From the NCBI GenBank assembly GCA_021654635.1, contig AP025179.1, forward strand, positions 248,001 to 312,000: a stretch of 64,000 nucleotides of DNA, in the 5' to 3' direction. The stretch comes from Mycobacterium kiyosense. Its GTDB lineage: Bacteria > Actinomycetota > Actinomycetes > Mycobacteriales > Mycobacteriaceae. Of the stretch, positions 25,073-34,608 are shown in pieces (position 1 is the stretch's first letter; each line of letters opens with the position of its first letter). Both the position numbers and the translations under genes were made by a program. Below the pieces are notes generated by a model. It was not told the DNA's origin and did not search any database. It saw only the letters and a program-made list of their open reading frames with translations.

Positions 25073-25555
25073 ATGATGACAATCACTGTGGTCGATGCTG
25101 GACCCCGCCGAGTCAGCCGGTCTGTCGAAGTGGGCGCGCCTGCGGCCGAACTGTTCGCGATGGCCGCGGATCCGCGCCGCCACAGCGAACTGGACGGATC
25201 CGGCACGGTGCGGGACAACGTCACCGCACCCGCGACGCTGGCCGAGGGCTCGAAGTTCTCCACCAAGATGAAGATGCTGGGCCTGCCCTACCGCATCACC
25301 AGCACAGTGACCGGCTTCGAGCCGGACAAGCTGGTCGAGTGGCGTCACCCGCTGGGTCACCGGTGGCGGTGGGAATTCCAGTCGCTCTCGCCGACCAGCA
25401 CCCGGGTGACCGAGACCTTCGACTATTCGGACGCCGGCGCGCTCAAGAACAAGCTCAAGTATTACGAGCGGACGGGCTTCGCGAAGGCCAACGCCCGCGG
25501 CATCGAGGCGACGTTGTCCAAGTTGCGCGACCGCTACCCGGCGCCGTCGGATTGA
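25073..25555 (+). CDS. SRPBCC-fold (START-like) protein
   Basis: A 160-residue polyketide-cyclase/dehydrase-type protein of the SRPBCC superfamily, which binds hydrophobic ligands in a helix-grip cavity. The usual landmarks are [22 protein letters not shown] at the start, [35 protein letters not shown], and the closing helix [20 protein letters not shown]. Starts at ATG 25073 (a second ATG follows at once), preceded by GAGAGGA; a longer frame is not needed. Monocistronic between two oppositely oriented envelope genes. Ligand unknown. Confidence 0.88.
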   Translation: MMTITVVDAGPRRVSRSVEVGAPAAELFAMAADPRRHSELDGSGTVRDNVTAPATLAEGSKFSTKMKMLGLPYRITSTVTGFEPDKLVEWRHPLGHRWRWEFQSLSPTSTRVTETFDYSDAGALKNKLKYYERTGFAKANARGIEATLSKLRDRYPAPSD

Positions 25556-25634
25556 TCCCGCCCCGTCTTGGCTCCGCTCTGGGTCGTCCCGAAAGTCCGG
25601 GTTGTCCCGAGACGTTCGGTCGTCCCGTGCAGCG

Positions 25635-26339
25635 CTAGTTTCCGAAACCGACCGGGGCCGGCGGCGGGCCGCCGAGGTGCGCGGCTGCGAATGCAACGCC
25701 CTGGTCGATCATCGCGCCGTCATCCGCGTACGAGTTGTGCGCGGCGAAGTTCATGCCCTCCGAGCACACCGGGTCGTCGGTGGCGCACACCTTGAGCGTC
25801 TTGGCCTGGTACAGCGGACCGATGGCAACCGGCGGCTGGCCGAGGAACTCCATGGCCCGCACATTGGGCGTGCCGAACAGCACCACCGACGAGACATGGT
25901 CGGCGACAGCGGGGTCCAGCGGTTTGGGCACCGTGGTCGGGTCGACTCCGTCGGGAACCTTGGCAGAGGTGACGAAACCCATCACCGCCGCGCCCTGGGA
26001 GAAGCCGGACAACACCATCTTCGTTTTCGGGCAGGCCGTCGCCATGGAGTTGACGTGCGCACCGGCATCCCGGATCCCGTCGATGCCGGTCGCCCACTCG
26101 TCACTCGCGGGGTAGTTGACGTTGTACACGCCCATGGACTGAGTGCCGATCCGTGGGCGTAACGCGTCGACGAAGGCCTGGCCCGTTGCGCCAAGACCTT
26201 CCTCGCCGGTACCCCGCGCATACACCACCTCGACGTCGGGGCAAGGCTCTGCTGACGCGGACGGCATCGGGACTGACAACACTGCCGAACTCACGCCCGC
26301 GGCGACGGCGGCCGCGGAACCAATAAACCGAGCGATCAT
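25635..26339 (-). CDS. Secreted cutinase-family esterase
   Basis: A 234-residue cutinase-like serine esterase (Culp family), from ATG 26339. A Sec signal peptide, MIARFIGSAAAVAAGVSSAV, ends around SASAEP. The fold motifs are VVYARGTGEE (oxyanion strand), GFSQGAAV (catalytic Ser), CATDDPVC (catalytic Asp) and AAHNSYADDG (catalytic His). Conserved cysteines form the usual disulfides. Mycobacterial cutinase-like proteins hydrolyse lipids and esters at the surface. The C-terminus is short and Pro/Gly rich. An in-frame extension upstream is unlikely because the signal peptide begins at this Met. Confidence 0.93.
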   Translation of the reverse strand: MIARFIGSAAAVAAGVSSAVLSVPMPSASAEPCPDVEVVYARGTGEEGLGATGQAFVDALRPRIGTQSMGVYNVNYPASDEWATGIDGIRDAGAHVNSMATACPKTKMVLSGFSQGAAVMGFVTSAKVPDGVDPTTVPKPLDPAVADHVSSVVLFGTPNVRAMEFLGQPPVAIGPLYQAKTLKVCATDDPVCSEGMNFAAHNSYADDGAMIDQGVAFAAAHLGGPPPAPVGFGN

Positions 26340-26454
26340 GGATACATATTTTGCCCACCTAACCGCATCCCAAACCACCCCCGGCGCAACGTCGTCGAGA
26401 AATTTTTGCCGTAATTTACGTAGCCGTATGGCGGTGATGTGACGAGGCCGACAT

Positions 26455-26620
26455 TCACACCCGCGGCAAGACCTCGTCGATGAGTCGATGCGAGCTGGCC
26501 CAGCCCCCGTCGATCGGCAACCCGCCCACCAATGGGTTCATCACGACATCCGTTCGGCCACTCCCGATCTGGTCGATCAGTTGGCTGGGGTGAGGATCTC
26601 GATCTGGTTGAGCCGACGCA
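26455..26620 (-). pseudogene. Possible LLM-class flavin oxidoreductase C-terminal remnant
   Basis: The minus strand reads DVVMNPLVGGLPIDGG then ASSHRLIDEVLPRV and stops at 26455, which resembles the ending of luciferase-like monooxygenases. Just upstream a different frame reads SIEGLRRLNQIEILTP, suggesting a frameshift. No complete domain is present. Identification is by similarity of style only and is weak. Confidence 0.35.
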
Positions 26621-26699
26621 GTCCCTCGATCGAACCGGCGGGCTGCTCGTTGGGTCTGGGCGCGCCGGCGCGTTTCCACGAGCTGTACTCGGCGGCCTT

Positions 26700-26940
26700 C
26701 GTTCGAGCGGCAATTCGATCGTCGACATCCTCGAGGCGGTGCCCGGCTGACGGCCAGCGCGGTCACCCGGATCGCTCGCCGGGGTGGCTACCTCGACGTG
26801 CCCGCGGACGCCGAGCAACGCTACAACGACCGGCTCTCGGCGGATCTGGAACGCACCATCTGGACGCAGTGCACCAGTTACTTCCGCCCCCGAGCGGCCG
26901 CATCGTGACGCAGTCTCCCGACACGGAATACGGGCGGCGG
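26700..26940 (+). pseudogene. C-terminal remnant of a flavin-containing (Baeyer-Villiger type) monooxygenase
   Basis: Three plus-strand frames in succession read as the end of a flavin-containing monooxygenase: GNSIVDILEA (26709-26738), then TRIARRGGYLDVPADAEQRY followed by RTIWTQCTSYFR (from 26747), then PSGRIVTQSPDTEY (from 26890). The motif CTSYFRxPSGRIVTQWPxTEY is characteristic of this family. Frame changes occur near 26740 and 26889, and the FAD- and NADPH-binding parts are absent. It is a dead gene fragment in a 770-bp stretch with no intact gene. Confidence 0.65.
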
Positions 26941-27113
26941 GCCGGGCGCGCCTCCGGGCGCGGGATCGGACGCACCGCGCCGGCGCGGCCGCGGACCCCG
27001 GACCCGGCGTCAATGATCAGACGATTGGTTGTCGGTGGAAAACCCACCAATAGCGGCGGACCGAATGCATATGATCACCCGACCGATGACGGGGGCTTAG
27101 CCGGAAGGTCGTG

Positions 27114-28981
27114 ATGTCGGTTCTGGTGGTGCGCCCGGACGCCTTGATATCGGCGGCGGAGGATCTGACTGCGGTCGGGACCGCGCTGAGCAATGCAAAT
27201 GCGGCGGCAGCACTCCCCACCACCGGGCTGGTAGCCGCTGCAGCTGACGAGGTCTCGGCGGCGATAACCGCGCTGTTCGCCGGTCACGCCCGTGCATACC
27301 AGGCCCTGAGTGCGCAGCTGGAGACGTTTCATCGGCAGTTCACCCAGCAGCTGGTTACGGGCGCTGGCGAGTACGCCGCGGCGGAGGTCGCCGGCGCCAA
27401 GCCGCTGGACCAACTGCGGAACCTGGTCAATGCACCGGCGCGAACGCTGTTGGGCCGACCGTTGATCGGTGACGGCGCCGACGGGGTGGCCGGCACCGGG
27501 CAGCACGGCGAGCCGGGCGGGCTGCTGTTCGGTAACGGCGGAAGGGGTGGGTCGGGCGCGGTCGGCCGAGCCGGCGGCGACGGTGGCAGCGCTGGGCTGA
27601 TCGGCCACGGCGGGGCCGGCGGCCAGGCCGGTGCCGCTGCGGACTCCGCCAGTCCCGCGCCGGCCGGTGGTCGGGGTGGCAGTGGCGGCCTGCTGTGGGG
27701 CAATGGCGGTGTTGGGGGCCGGGCGGGTCCGGAGCGATCGGCGGCGTCGGCGGTGCGGGCGGCAACGCTGTCTTGAGCGGTGATGGTGGTGCCGGCGGGA
27801 CCGGCGGGCCGGGCCAGAGCCCGGGTGCCGGTGGAGCGGGTGGCTCGGGCGGGCAGTTGGCGGGCCACGACGGCGCGCGGGGAGCGACCGGCGCCAAGGT
27901 CAACGCGCCCACCAACCCGACGAATCCGACCAACCCGACGAATCCGACCACCCCGACGAATCCGACCAACCCGACGAATCCGACCAACCCGAGCAACCCG
28001 TCTAATCCGACGAATCCGACGAATCCGACGAATCCGAGCAACCCGACTGATCCGACCAACCCGACTGATCCGGCCAATCCGACTGATCCGACGAACCCAA
28101 CCGACCCGTCAAACCTGAATGCCGTTGACGCGGCCAAAGCCGGCCACCTCGATTCCTCCAACGGGGGAGTCATCACCAACAGCGACCTCAAGGAGATCTC
28201 GGGAATCGACGCAGGAATCAGGAATCCGAACGTCTACTGGGTGCACAACGATTCCGGGGACACGAACCGCATCTTCGCGGTGGACGCCAAGACAGGTCAG
28301 ACCTTGGGCACCTACACACTCCAAGGCGCCACCGCAAAGGACTGGGAGGACATCGAAGTCGCGACCGGCGCCGACGGAAAGTCCTATATCTATGTCGGCG
28401 ATATCGGCGACAACGCGGGATCACGTAGCAACGTCACCATCTATCGTGTGCTCGAACCCGAGGTCACGGGCACGGCGAGCAATCCGACCAACGCGACCCT
28501 GACCGGAGTGGACCAGTTACGCCTGATCTATCCCGACGGCAGCAAAATCAACTCCGAGGCGCTGGCTGTCGACCCGCAGACCAACAAGCTGATGGTCATC
28601 GAGAAGACCGGCAGCAGTGTCTCCCGGGTTTACGCACCGGAAAGCCAGGTCTGGGTAGCCGCCACCAGCAGCAGCGCCCCCGTCACACCACTGAATCAGG
28701 TTGCGACACTGAATACTTCGGGTGCCAGCTCACCCCTGGTCACCAGCGCCGACTTCTCGCCGGACGGTTCACAATTGGCTGTCCGCACCTACGGCGATGT
28801 CCTGCTATGGAACCGCGCCGACGGCACCACCGCCTGGTCGCCGTTCAGCAGCACCGCGGTCAGGGGACCCGTTGTTGCTGAGACGCAAGGCGAGGCAATC
28901 GCATTCCACAACGACGGGCGGGGCTATGTCACCGTCAGCGAAGGGACCAACCAGACGCTGCACGAGTTCAGCATCAACTGA
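27114..28981 (+). pseudogene. PE_PGRS protein with NPT-repeat linker and propeller-like C-terminal domain (one frameshift)
   Basis: The N-terminal PE domain (about residues 1-95, MSVLVVRPDALISAAEDL...) ends with YAAAEVAGA, which fits the YxxxD/E type VII export motif. A linker, TLLGRPLIGDGADG, is followed by Gly-rich PGRS repeats. At 27714-27718 one G appears missing from a run: the first frame ends at 27776, while the next frame continues as GPGGSGAIGGVGGAGGNAVL through the PGRS. Then come 22 TNP-like tripeptides and about 285 residues of a globular domain (ISGIDAGIRNPNVYWVHNDS, DWEDIEVATGADGKSYIYVG, DIGDNAGSRSNVTIYRV, TSADFSPDGSQLAVRTYGD), similar in style to esterase-like or phytase-like beta-propellers. 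Probably an ESX-5-secreted surface protein. Confidence 0.85.
27911..28108 (+). repeat. 22 tandem 9-bp units encoding (T/S/A)(N/D/T)P
   Basis: The unit is close to ACSAAYCCG and repeats 22 times without interruption in frame, encoding mostly TNP with SNP, TDP, ANP and one TTP. The later copies drift toward TDP. It forms a Pro-rich spacer between the PGRS region and the C-terminal domain. Such short units can change copy number by slippage. Confidence 0.95.
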
Positions 28982-29091
28982 TCGCGTTATCTTCAGACTG
29001 ATTCTCAACGCTGTCGCGCGCTGCCCTGATCGCTAGCATCGGCAGGTTGCCGAAGGCGCAATGACCGATGAACCAGGGTAGGAGAGTTGCG

Positions 29092-30149
29092 GTGAGAGGA
29101 CGCCTGCGTTCGCTGGGTCGTGTTCCGTGGCTCAACGTCCTTGGTGTCGTCGCCGTCGTCGTCGCGGCGAGCGCGATCGCATTCAAGAACTTGCCGGACG
29201 ACCGGGCCGGGATCCTCAACGTCTCCTACGACCCGACGCGCGAGTTGTATGCGGCGCTCAACCAGGCGTTCGCTGCGCAATACGGGTCGGGAAACGGGTT
29301 GGAGATCAAGCAGTCTCACGGCGGATCGGGAAGGCAAGCGCGCAGCGTGATCGACGGTTCGCAAAAGGCCGACGTGGTGTCGCTGGCGTTGAGCAGCGAT
29401 ATCGACACACTGGCCAAGCGCGGCCTGGTGGCAGCAAACTGGCGGCAACGACTCCCCCAACAACTCGGTGCCCTACACGTCGACCATCGTCTTCCTGGTC
29501 CGGAAGGGAAATCCCAGAGGCGTTCACGACTGGCCGGACCTAATCAATCGTGACGTGGCCGTCGTTTCACCTAATCCGCGTACATCGGGCAATGGCCAGC
29601 TGAGTGTGCTGGCGGCATGGGGGTCGGTCACCACCCGCGGCGGCAGCCCCGAGCAGGCAGCCGGGTATCTGCGGACGTTGCTGCAACACGTCGCGGTTTC
29701 CGATGCCGGCGCACGGGGGGGCCGGCACCAGCTTCGCGGTGCAGCGGATCGGCGACGTGCAGCTGACGTGGGAGAACGAGGCGCTGCGGGAGGTCGCCGC
29801 CAACAAAGACGAACTCGAGATCGTTTATCCGCCGGTGAGCATCTTGGCCGAACCGGCCGTTGCGTGGGTCGATGCCAACGTCACCGATCCCAAAGTGGCC
29901 TCGTTCACCAAGGACTACCTGCGCTACCTGTTCAGCGACGCCGCACAAGAAGTGATAGCTCAGCAGGGTTACCGCCCGTTCAAGCCGGAAATCCTTGCGC
30001 GCCATGCCGACCGACTACCGGCGCTGGCGCTTTTTCCGGTCACGGCGCTGGCCAAGGACTGGGCGGACGCGCGTCAAAAGTTCTTCGGCGACAACGGAAT
30101 CCTCGACACCATCACGGCGGCGCCGTTTCTCGCCGCGCCGGCGACCTGA
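29092..30149 (+). pseudogene. Sulfate/phosphate-type solute-binding protein, split by two frameshifts
   Basis: A periplasmic binding protein of the sulfate-binding type (SubI/Sbp-like), found in three frames. Segment 1, from GTG 29092 (good AGGAGAG upstream): a membrane anchor, then [19 protein letters not shown] and [18 protein letters not shown], the classic anion-binding loops. Segment 2: [40 protein letters not shown]. Segment 3: [20 protein letters not shown] to the stop at 30149. One extra C in 29454-29458 and one extra G in 29715-29721 restore the complete protein. The SulP gene follows 10 bp later; no ABC permease is present, so it may feed SulP or be an orphan. Confidence 0.85.
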
Positions 30150-30159
30150 GGAAGAGACG

Positions 30160-31908
30160 GTGCCCAACGTGCTACCGAACTACGGCTGGGTGAAGGGCCG
30201 TGCTGATCTGGTCGCGGGGCTGACCGTCGCGGCCATCTCGTTCCCGCAAGCCATCGCCTACGCGCTGATCGCTGGGGTGGACCCCAGATTCGGGGTGTAC
30301 TCCGCGATCGTAGTGACGACGATCGCGTCGATCTTCGGATCGTCCTCCCACCTGATCAACGGGCCGACGAGTGCCATCTCACTGCTGGTGTTCACCGCGC
30401 TGGCTTTCATCGACTCGGAGAATTCCAAGCAACTGTTCGAGGCGTTGTTCCTACTCGGAGTGCTGGTCGGTGCGTTCCAGATCGTGATCGCGGTGCTCAA
30501 TCTGGGCAACTTGACCCGTTATATCTCGGAGTCGGTCATCATCGGCTTCATGGCGGCTGCGGCATTTCTGCTCGCCGTCGGCCAGCTGGGGAACGCGTTG
30601 GGCGTCAAGGACAAAGGCAATGGGCACATGCAGGTGCTCAAGCGCGTGTACCTCACCCTGTTCCACGGCGACGCGGTCAACTACCGTGCCGCGATCATCA
30701 GTGTCAGTGCGGTGCTGCTGGCCGTTGTACTGCGAAAGCTGGTGCAGCGCTTCGGGCTCCCGCAGATCGACATGCTCGCCGTGTTGGTCATTACCGGGCT
30801 GGTCGCTTACCTGGCCGGCTGGTCTGTACCGGGCGCCGGAGGACGTACCGCGGTGGCGGTAGCGGCCAAGGTGCCGCGCAGCCTGCCCACCCCGCACATT
30901 CCCGACGTCAATACCGCTTGGCTGCCCGAATTATCGACAGGAGCATTGGCCATCGCTTTCGTCGGCATTATCGAGGCGCTGTCGATCGCCAAAGCCATTG
31001 CGCACCAGACTCAGCAGAAGATCGACTACAACCGCCAGATTATGGCCGAGGGTCTGGCCAACCTCGGCGGCGGCTTCTTCCAAAGCCTGCCCGGCTCGGG
31101 GTCGCTGTCCCGGTCGGCGATCAACTACCAGTCGGGCGCCAAGACTCGGTTTTCCGGAATCGTCTCGGCCGCAACGGTTGCGGTGGCATTGCTGTTGTTC
31201 GCACCGCTCCTGCGGTATGTTCCGCAGCCGGCGCTGGCTGGGCTGCTGCTGGTCACCGCTGTGCGACTGGTCGACTTCAAACGATTGGTCTACACGTTGA
31301 AGGCCTCACGCTATGACGCAGGCCTCGTCATCGTCACCGCGTTCACCGGTATCGCGATCGATCTGGACAAGGCCGTGCTGCTGGGCGTGATTCTGTCGAT
31401 CCTGCTGTTCGTTCCGCGCGCGGCAAAGCTGAAAGCCTCCGAACTCATCGTCACTCCCGAACGTGTGGTGCGGGAACGCATTCCGGGCGATAAGCCCGAC
31501 TCCAGCATGGTGATCTACGACCTGGAGGGCGAGCTGTTCTTCGGGGCCGCACCGGAATTGGACCGCCACCTCGGTGAACTCCGGAAACGGATCGAAGCGG
31601 ACGATCAGGGCAAGGTCGTGATTCTGCGTCTCAAACGGGTAAGGCATCCCGACGTCGTATGCATCGAGCGCATCGAGCATTTCCTGCGTGAACTCACCGA
31701 GCACGGAACGACGGTGCTGCTGGCCGGGGTGCGTTCCGACACGCTCACCGTGCTGCACAACGTCGGCTTCGCGCGCTGGTTCCCGGCCGAACACGTCTTC
31801 CCCGAGGAGGACAAAGAATTCTCGGCGACGCTCAAAGCGGTGCGCTATGCCCACGCGAAGACGGCGGCCGAGCGCGCCGACCAACGCGGTCTCTACTACC
31901 TGGTCTAA
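30160..31908 (+). CDS. SulP-family anion transporter with STAS domain
   Basis: A 582-residue inorganic anion transporter (SLC26/SulP). It opens at GTG 30160 with [20 protein letters not shown] and [16 protein letters not shown], the family signature, then about eleven to fourteen helices. The sulfate-site segment is around [20 protein letters not shown]. The cytoplasmic STAS domain occupies about residues 440-560 ([54 protein letters not shown]). Preceded by GAGGAAGAGA and the stop of the binding protein, so the two are one operon. The likely substrate is sulfate or bicarbonate; the neighbouring binding protein favours sulfate. Ends overlapping the convergent SDR by 4 bp. Confidence 0.92.
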   Translation: MPNVLPNYGWVKGRADLVAGLTVAAISFPQAIAYALIAGVDPRFGVYSAIVVTTIASIFGSSSHLINGPTSAISLLVFTALAFIDSENSKQLFEALFLLGVLVGAFQIVIAVLNLGNLTRYISESVIIGFMAAAAFLLAVGQLGNALGVKDKGNGHMQVLKRVYLTLFHGDAVNYRAAIISVSAVLLAVVLRKLVQRFGLPQIDMLAVLVITGLVAYLAGWSVPGAGGRTAVAVAAKVPRSLPTPHIPDVNTAWLPELSTGALAIAFVGIIEALSIAKAIAHQTQQKIDYNRQIMAEGLANLGGGFFQSLPGSGSLSRSAINYQSGAKTRFSGIVSAATVAVALLLFAPLLRYVPQPALAGLLLVTAVRLVDFKRLVYTLKASRYDAGLVIVTAFTGIAIDLDKAVLLGVILSILLFVPRAAKLKASELIVTPERVVRERIPGDKPDSSMVIYDLEGELFFGAAPELDRHLGELRKRIEADDQGKVVILRLKRVRHPDVVCIERIEHFLRELTEHGTTVLLAGVRSDTLTVLHNVGFARWFPAEHVFPEEDKEFSATLKAVRYAHAKTAAERADQRGLYYLV

Positions 31909-32726
31909 GGGTTGCCGGCTTTCACCGCGGCGATGACGCCGCCGTCGACCAGCAGATCGGTGCCCGTGATGAACGTGGCCTCCGGCCCCAGCAGGAAGGC
32001 GGTCGCCGCGGCGATGTCGTCGGGAGTGCCGAGCCGACCGGTTGCTGACATGTCGATCATGGCGCGCATCCCGTCGCCGACCGGGGACGCCAGTTCCTCC
32101 TGCCCCATCGGGGTGGAGATGATCCCGGGGCTGATCGAGTTGATCCGGGCGCCGCGGCGGCCCCAGTGTGCTGCGGCGGCTCGAACCCGAATATGGTTGG
32201 CCTGCTTGGCAATCGGGTAGGCGAAGGCCGATTCGGTGATGCTGTTGATGAAGTCCAGCTCCAGTAGTTGCTCTGGCGGGTTGTGCGCCAACGCTTTTTC
32301 GCGCTCCGGGGGCTGCGGCGGGAACATGTGACCGGCCATGCTGGCGATCACCACGCCGGCACCCCCCGGTGCGACGACCTCGCCGAACTCCTGCAGCACC
32401 AGCGCGGTGCCGAGTAGGTCGACAGCCATGATCGCCTGGGCGGAGGCTTGGGCCGGAGAGAGTCCGGCGGTGTGTGCCACTTGGGTGAGCGGCCCGAGCG
32501 AGGCGGCGAACTCGGCGAGTGCATGCACCGACTCGGCGGAGGAGACGTCGACGGCTCGGCTCTGGACGGCGTAGCCGTCGGCGGCGAGCGCGTTGGCCAC
32601 CGAGGTCAGGGTCTCTTCGTTGTTGTCGGCCAGCAGGACGGTCTTACCGCTGCCCAGCCGGCGCGCGATCGCCTGACCCATACCGCCCACGCCGATGACG
32701 GCCAGAACTTGCCGGTGTTCGCTCAT
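31905..32726 (-). CDS. SDR-family oxidoreductase
   Basis: A 273-residue short-chain dehydrogenase. The dinucleotide loop is VIGVGGMGQAIARRLGSG at the N-terminus, a variant of the usual TGxxxGxG. The acidic LADNNEE follows, then VDVSS and the active-site region YPIAKQANHIRVRAAA (Tyr-x-x-x-Lys). The ending is ISPGIISTPMGQEEL, GRLGTPDDIAAATAFLL and FITGTDLLVDGG. ATG 32726 has AAGGAG upstream; a longer frame is not natural. Substrate unknown. It is divergent from the methyltransferase gene, with 54 bp between starts. Confidence 0.9.
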   Translation of the reverse strand: MSEHRQVLAVIGVGGMGQAIARRLGSGKTVLLADNNEETLTSVANALAADGYAVQSRAVDVSSAESVHALAEFAASLGPLTQVAHTAGLSPAQASAQAIMAVDLLGTALVLQEFGEVVAPGGAGVVIASMAGHMFPPQPPEREKALAHNPPEQLLELDFINSITESAFAYPIAKQANHIRVRAAAAHWGRRGARINSISPGIISTPMGQEELASPVGDGMRAMIDMSATGRLGTPDDIAAATAFLLGPEATFITGTDLLVDGGVIAAVKAGNP

Positions 32727-32780
32727 TCCATCTCCTTGCGCCCGTCGAAATATAGGGGCCGCGAGGCTACTTTGGGCGAA

Positions 32781-33374
32781 GTGTCGACGCGACAACCTTG
32801 GAATATCAACATTCATTACAACGCACTCATCGATGCCGAGGTCCCACGCGGTGCCCAACGAGCGCTCGACGTCGGCTGTGGCGACGGGTTCCTGGCCGCT
32901 CGGCTGGCTCGGCGGGTACCGCAGGTCACCGCACTGGACGTGGACGGCGCCGTCCTGCAGCGTGCTCAGACCAGGTTCGGAGACGCGCCGGTCACCTGGT
33001 TGCAGGGTGACGTGATGACCGCCGAGCTGGCGACGTTCGACGCGGTGGTCTCCAACGCCGCGATGCATCACATCGACGACACCAAGGCAGCGATCGCCCG
33101 ACTTTCCGGTCTGGTGGCGCCCGGCGGCACACTGGCCGTCGTCACCTTCGTCAGAGTGTCGCTACGCGAACTGTGGTGGCACCTGCCGTCCTGGATCGCC
33201 TGTGCCGTCGTCAACCGAGTCAGAGGAAAATGGGAGCACACCGCCCCCATCAAATGGCCGCCGCCGGACAACTTTTCGCAGTTACGCACCCATGTCCGCA
33301 CGGTACTTCCGCACGCCCGGATCCGGCGACTGCTCTACGGCCGAGTATTGATCACCTGGCGGGCACCGGCCTAA
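32781..33374 (+). CDS. Class I SAM-dependent methyltransferase
   Basis: A 197-residue methyltransferase. Motif I is ALDVGCGDGFLAARLA (residues about 28-43), followed by ALDVDGAVLQRAQ (motif for the SAM ribose), LQGDVMT, and FDAVVSNAAMHHIDD with APGGTLAVVTFV. The C-terminal part ends IRRLLYGRVLITWRAPA. It starts at GTG 32781; a TTG 9 bp upstream is possible. Substrate unknown. The 3' end overlaps the convergent SDR locus by up to 93 bp, which suggests that the SDR reading past 33374 is not native. Confidence 0.9.
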   Translation: MSTRQPWNINIHYNALIDAEVPRGAQRALDVGCGDGFLAARLARRVPQVTALDVDGAVLQRAQTRFGDAPVTWLQGDVMTAELATFDAVVSNAAMHHIDDTKAAIARLSGLVAPGGTLAVVTFVRVSLRELWWHLPSWIACAVVNRVRGKWEHTAPIKWPPPDNFSQLRTHVRTVLPHARIRRLLYGRVLITWRAPA

Positions 33375-34193
33375 TCGCCAACCGCCCATTGCTGCCGCGC
33401 TGGCCTGGATCATGAGTTCGACGACCTGTTTGCGTGGCAGCGAACCCATCACCTGCGCGGCGGCGCGCATGGCTTCACCCACAATCCACGTCGGACCGTT
33501 GGCCAGATTTTCGAACGCCTCGGCGATCACGTCGTCGACCGCGGCGGCTCTCCGGGGGGAACATCTGCGGGCGATTCGATCTGCCCTCGGCTGTACTCGA
33601 GTTCGCGCAGTGCGGGTGTGTCGGTTTTGCCCAGGATCAGACCCAGCACGTCGACGCCCTTGTCGTGCAGCTCGGCCCACAGCGCCTCGGCGAACACCAT
33701 ATCGAACGCTTTGGACGCGCCGTAGGCAACCATGTTCGGTCCGCCGGCGAGACCGGCCCCCGACCCGAAGATGACGATGCCACCCCCGTCCGCGCTCGAC
33801 CATGGGTCGTGCGAAGTGATGGCACAGCTGCATCGGCACCATGCAGTTGCGGTGCACCATCGTTTCGGCGGCCTCAACCGAATTAGCCAGGAAGGGACGG
33901 AAATTCGGGTCTGCCCCCGCGCAGTACACGAGTAGGCCGATCTCCAGCCCGCCGGTTGCCTCGGCGATCACTGATGCCGCGTGCGGTTGCGCGAGATCGA
34001 CCGCCAACGTCCGGGTCTGCACCGAGGTCGCCGAATTGATCTGCGCGGCAACCTGATCCAATACCTGCTGACGTCGGGCCAGCAGTACCACGTTGACACC
34101 GCGTTCGGCCAGGCCGATGGCGAAGGCGGCGCCTACGCCGTCCGAGGCGCCGGCGACCAGGGCCCACGGGCCGTACTTCGCGGCGAAAGTCAC
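33282..34193 (-). pseudogene. SDR-family oxidoreductase broken by two compensating frameshifts
   Basis: Starts GTG 34193 with a good SDR N-terminus: GPWALVAGASDGVGAAFAIG, NVVLLARRQQVLD, VDLAQPHAAS. After PMVERGRG the frame becomes Arg-rich, while the other frame gives GGIVIFGSGAGLAGGPNMVA then YGASKAFDMVFAEALW with the Tyr-x-x-x-Lys site. Later, VDDVIAEAFENLANGPTW returns in the first frame. An extra base in the C5 run 33784-33788 and a missing one in the G6 run 33554-33559 account for both changes. Gene order suggests an operon with the SnoaL-like protein (7 bp gap) and alcohol dehydrogenase upstream. Confidence 0.8.
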
Positions 34194-34200
34194 CTCCGCG

Positions 34201-34608
34201 CTACCCGACCGCTACCACGCGCACCGCGGTGAACTGCCGACGGGTGATGCGCCATCCGTCGGCGGTCCGGACCAGTACATCGTCGTAGAACCCGACCGCG
34301 TTGACCCCACCCTGATTGTCGGCCGCCATGATGAGACCGTCGATGTAGGTGCGGGCCTCGGCATGATCGCCCTCGATGGTGATGGCGATATTGCTCAGTC
34401 GGTGCAGTGTGTACCCGGCCATCGCGTGCGCCGAGTCCATGAACTCGATCACCTCGGTTGCGGTACGCCAGGTGCCGATCTCGCCGTAGTCCACGTCGCA
34501 TTGGTCGGTGAAGACCGTGCCGAGCAGTTGGTACTCGCGTCGGTCGATGGCGGTCGCGTAGCGCACCAGCAGGTCCGAAATATCTTGTCGATCCTCGCGT
34601 TCGGTCAT
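34201..34608 (-). CDS. SnoaL-like (NTF2-fold) protein
   Basis: A 135-residue small alpha+beta protein of the SnoaL/nuclear-transport-factor-2 fold. Visible features are the N-terminal helix DRQDISDLLVRYATAIDRRE with the acidic start, VFTDQCDVDYG, EVIEFMDSAHAMAGYTLHRL, and the beta sheet ending NAVGFYDDVLVRTADGWRIT then RRQFTAVRV. The starting ATG overlaps the alcohol dehydrogenase stop (ATGA), so the two are coupled. Such proteins are isomerases, hydratases or dehydratases in steroid and aromatic catabolism. Specific role unknown. Confidence 0.9.
   Translation of the reverse strand: MTEREDRQDISDLLVRYATAIDRREYQLLGTVFTDQCDVDYGEIGTWRTATEVIEFMDSAHAMAGYTLHRLSNIAITIEGDHAEARTYIDGLIMAADNQGGVNAVGFYDDVLVRTADGWRITRRQFTAVRVVAVG

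Noticed and set aside
27911..28108. Possible CRISPR-like array
   Set aside because: The unit is 9 bp, without spacers, in frame as protein repeat.
27427..28191. Minus-strand frame with GFVGLVG repeats
   Set aside because: It is the antisense of the NPT repeat and PGRS region.
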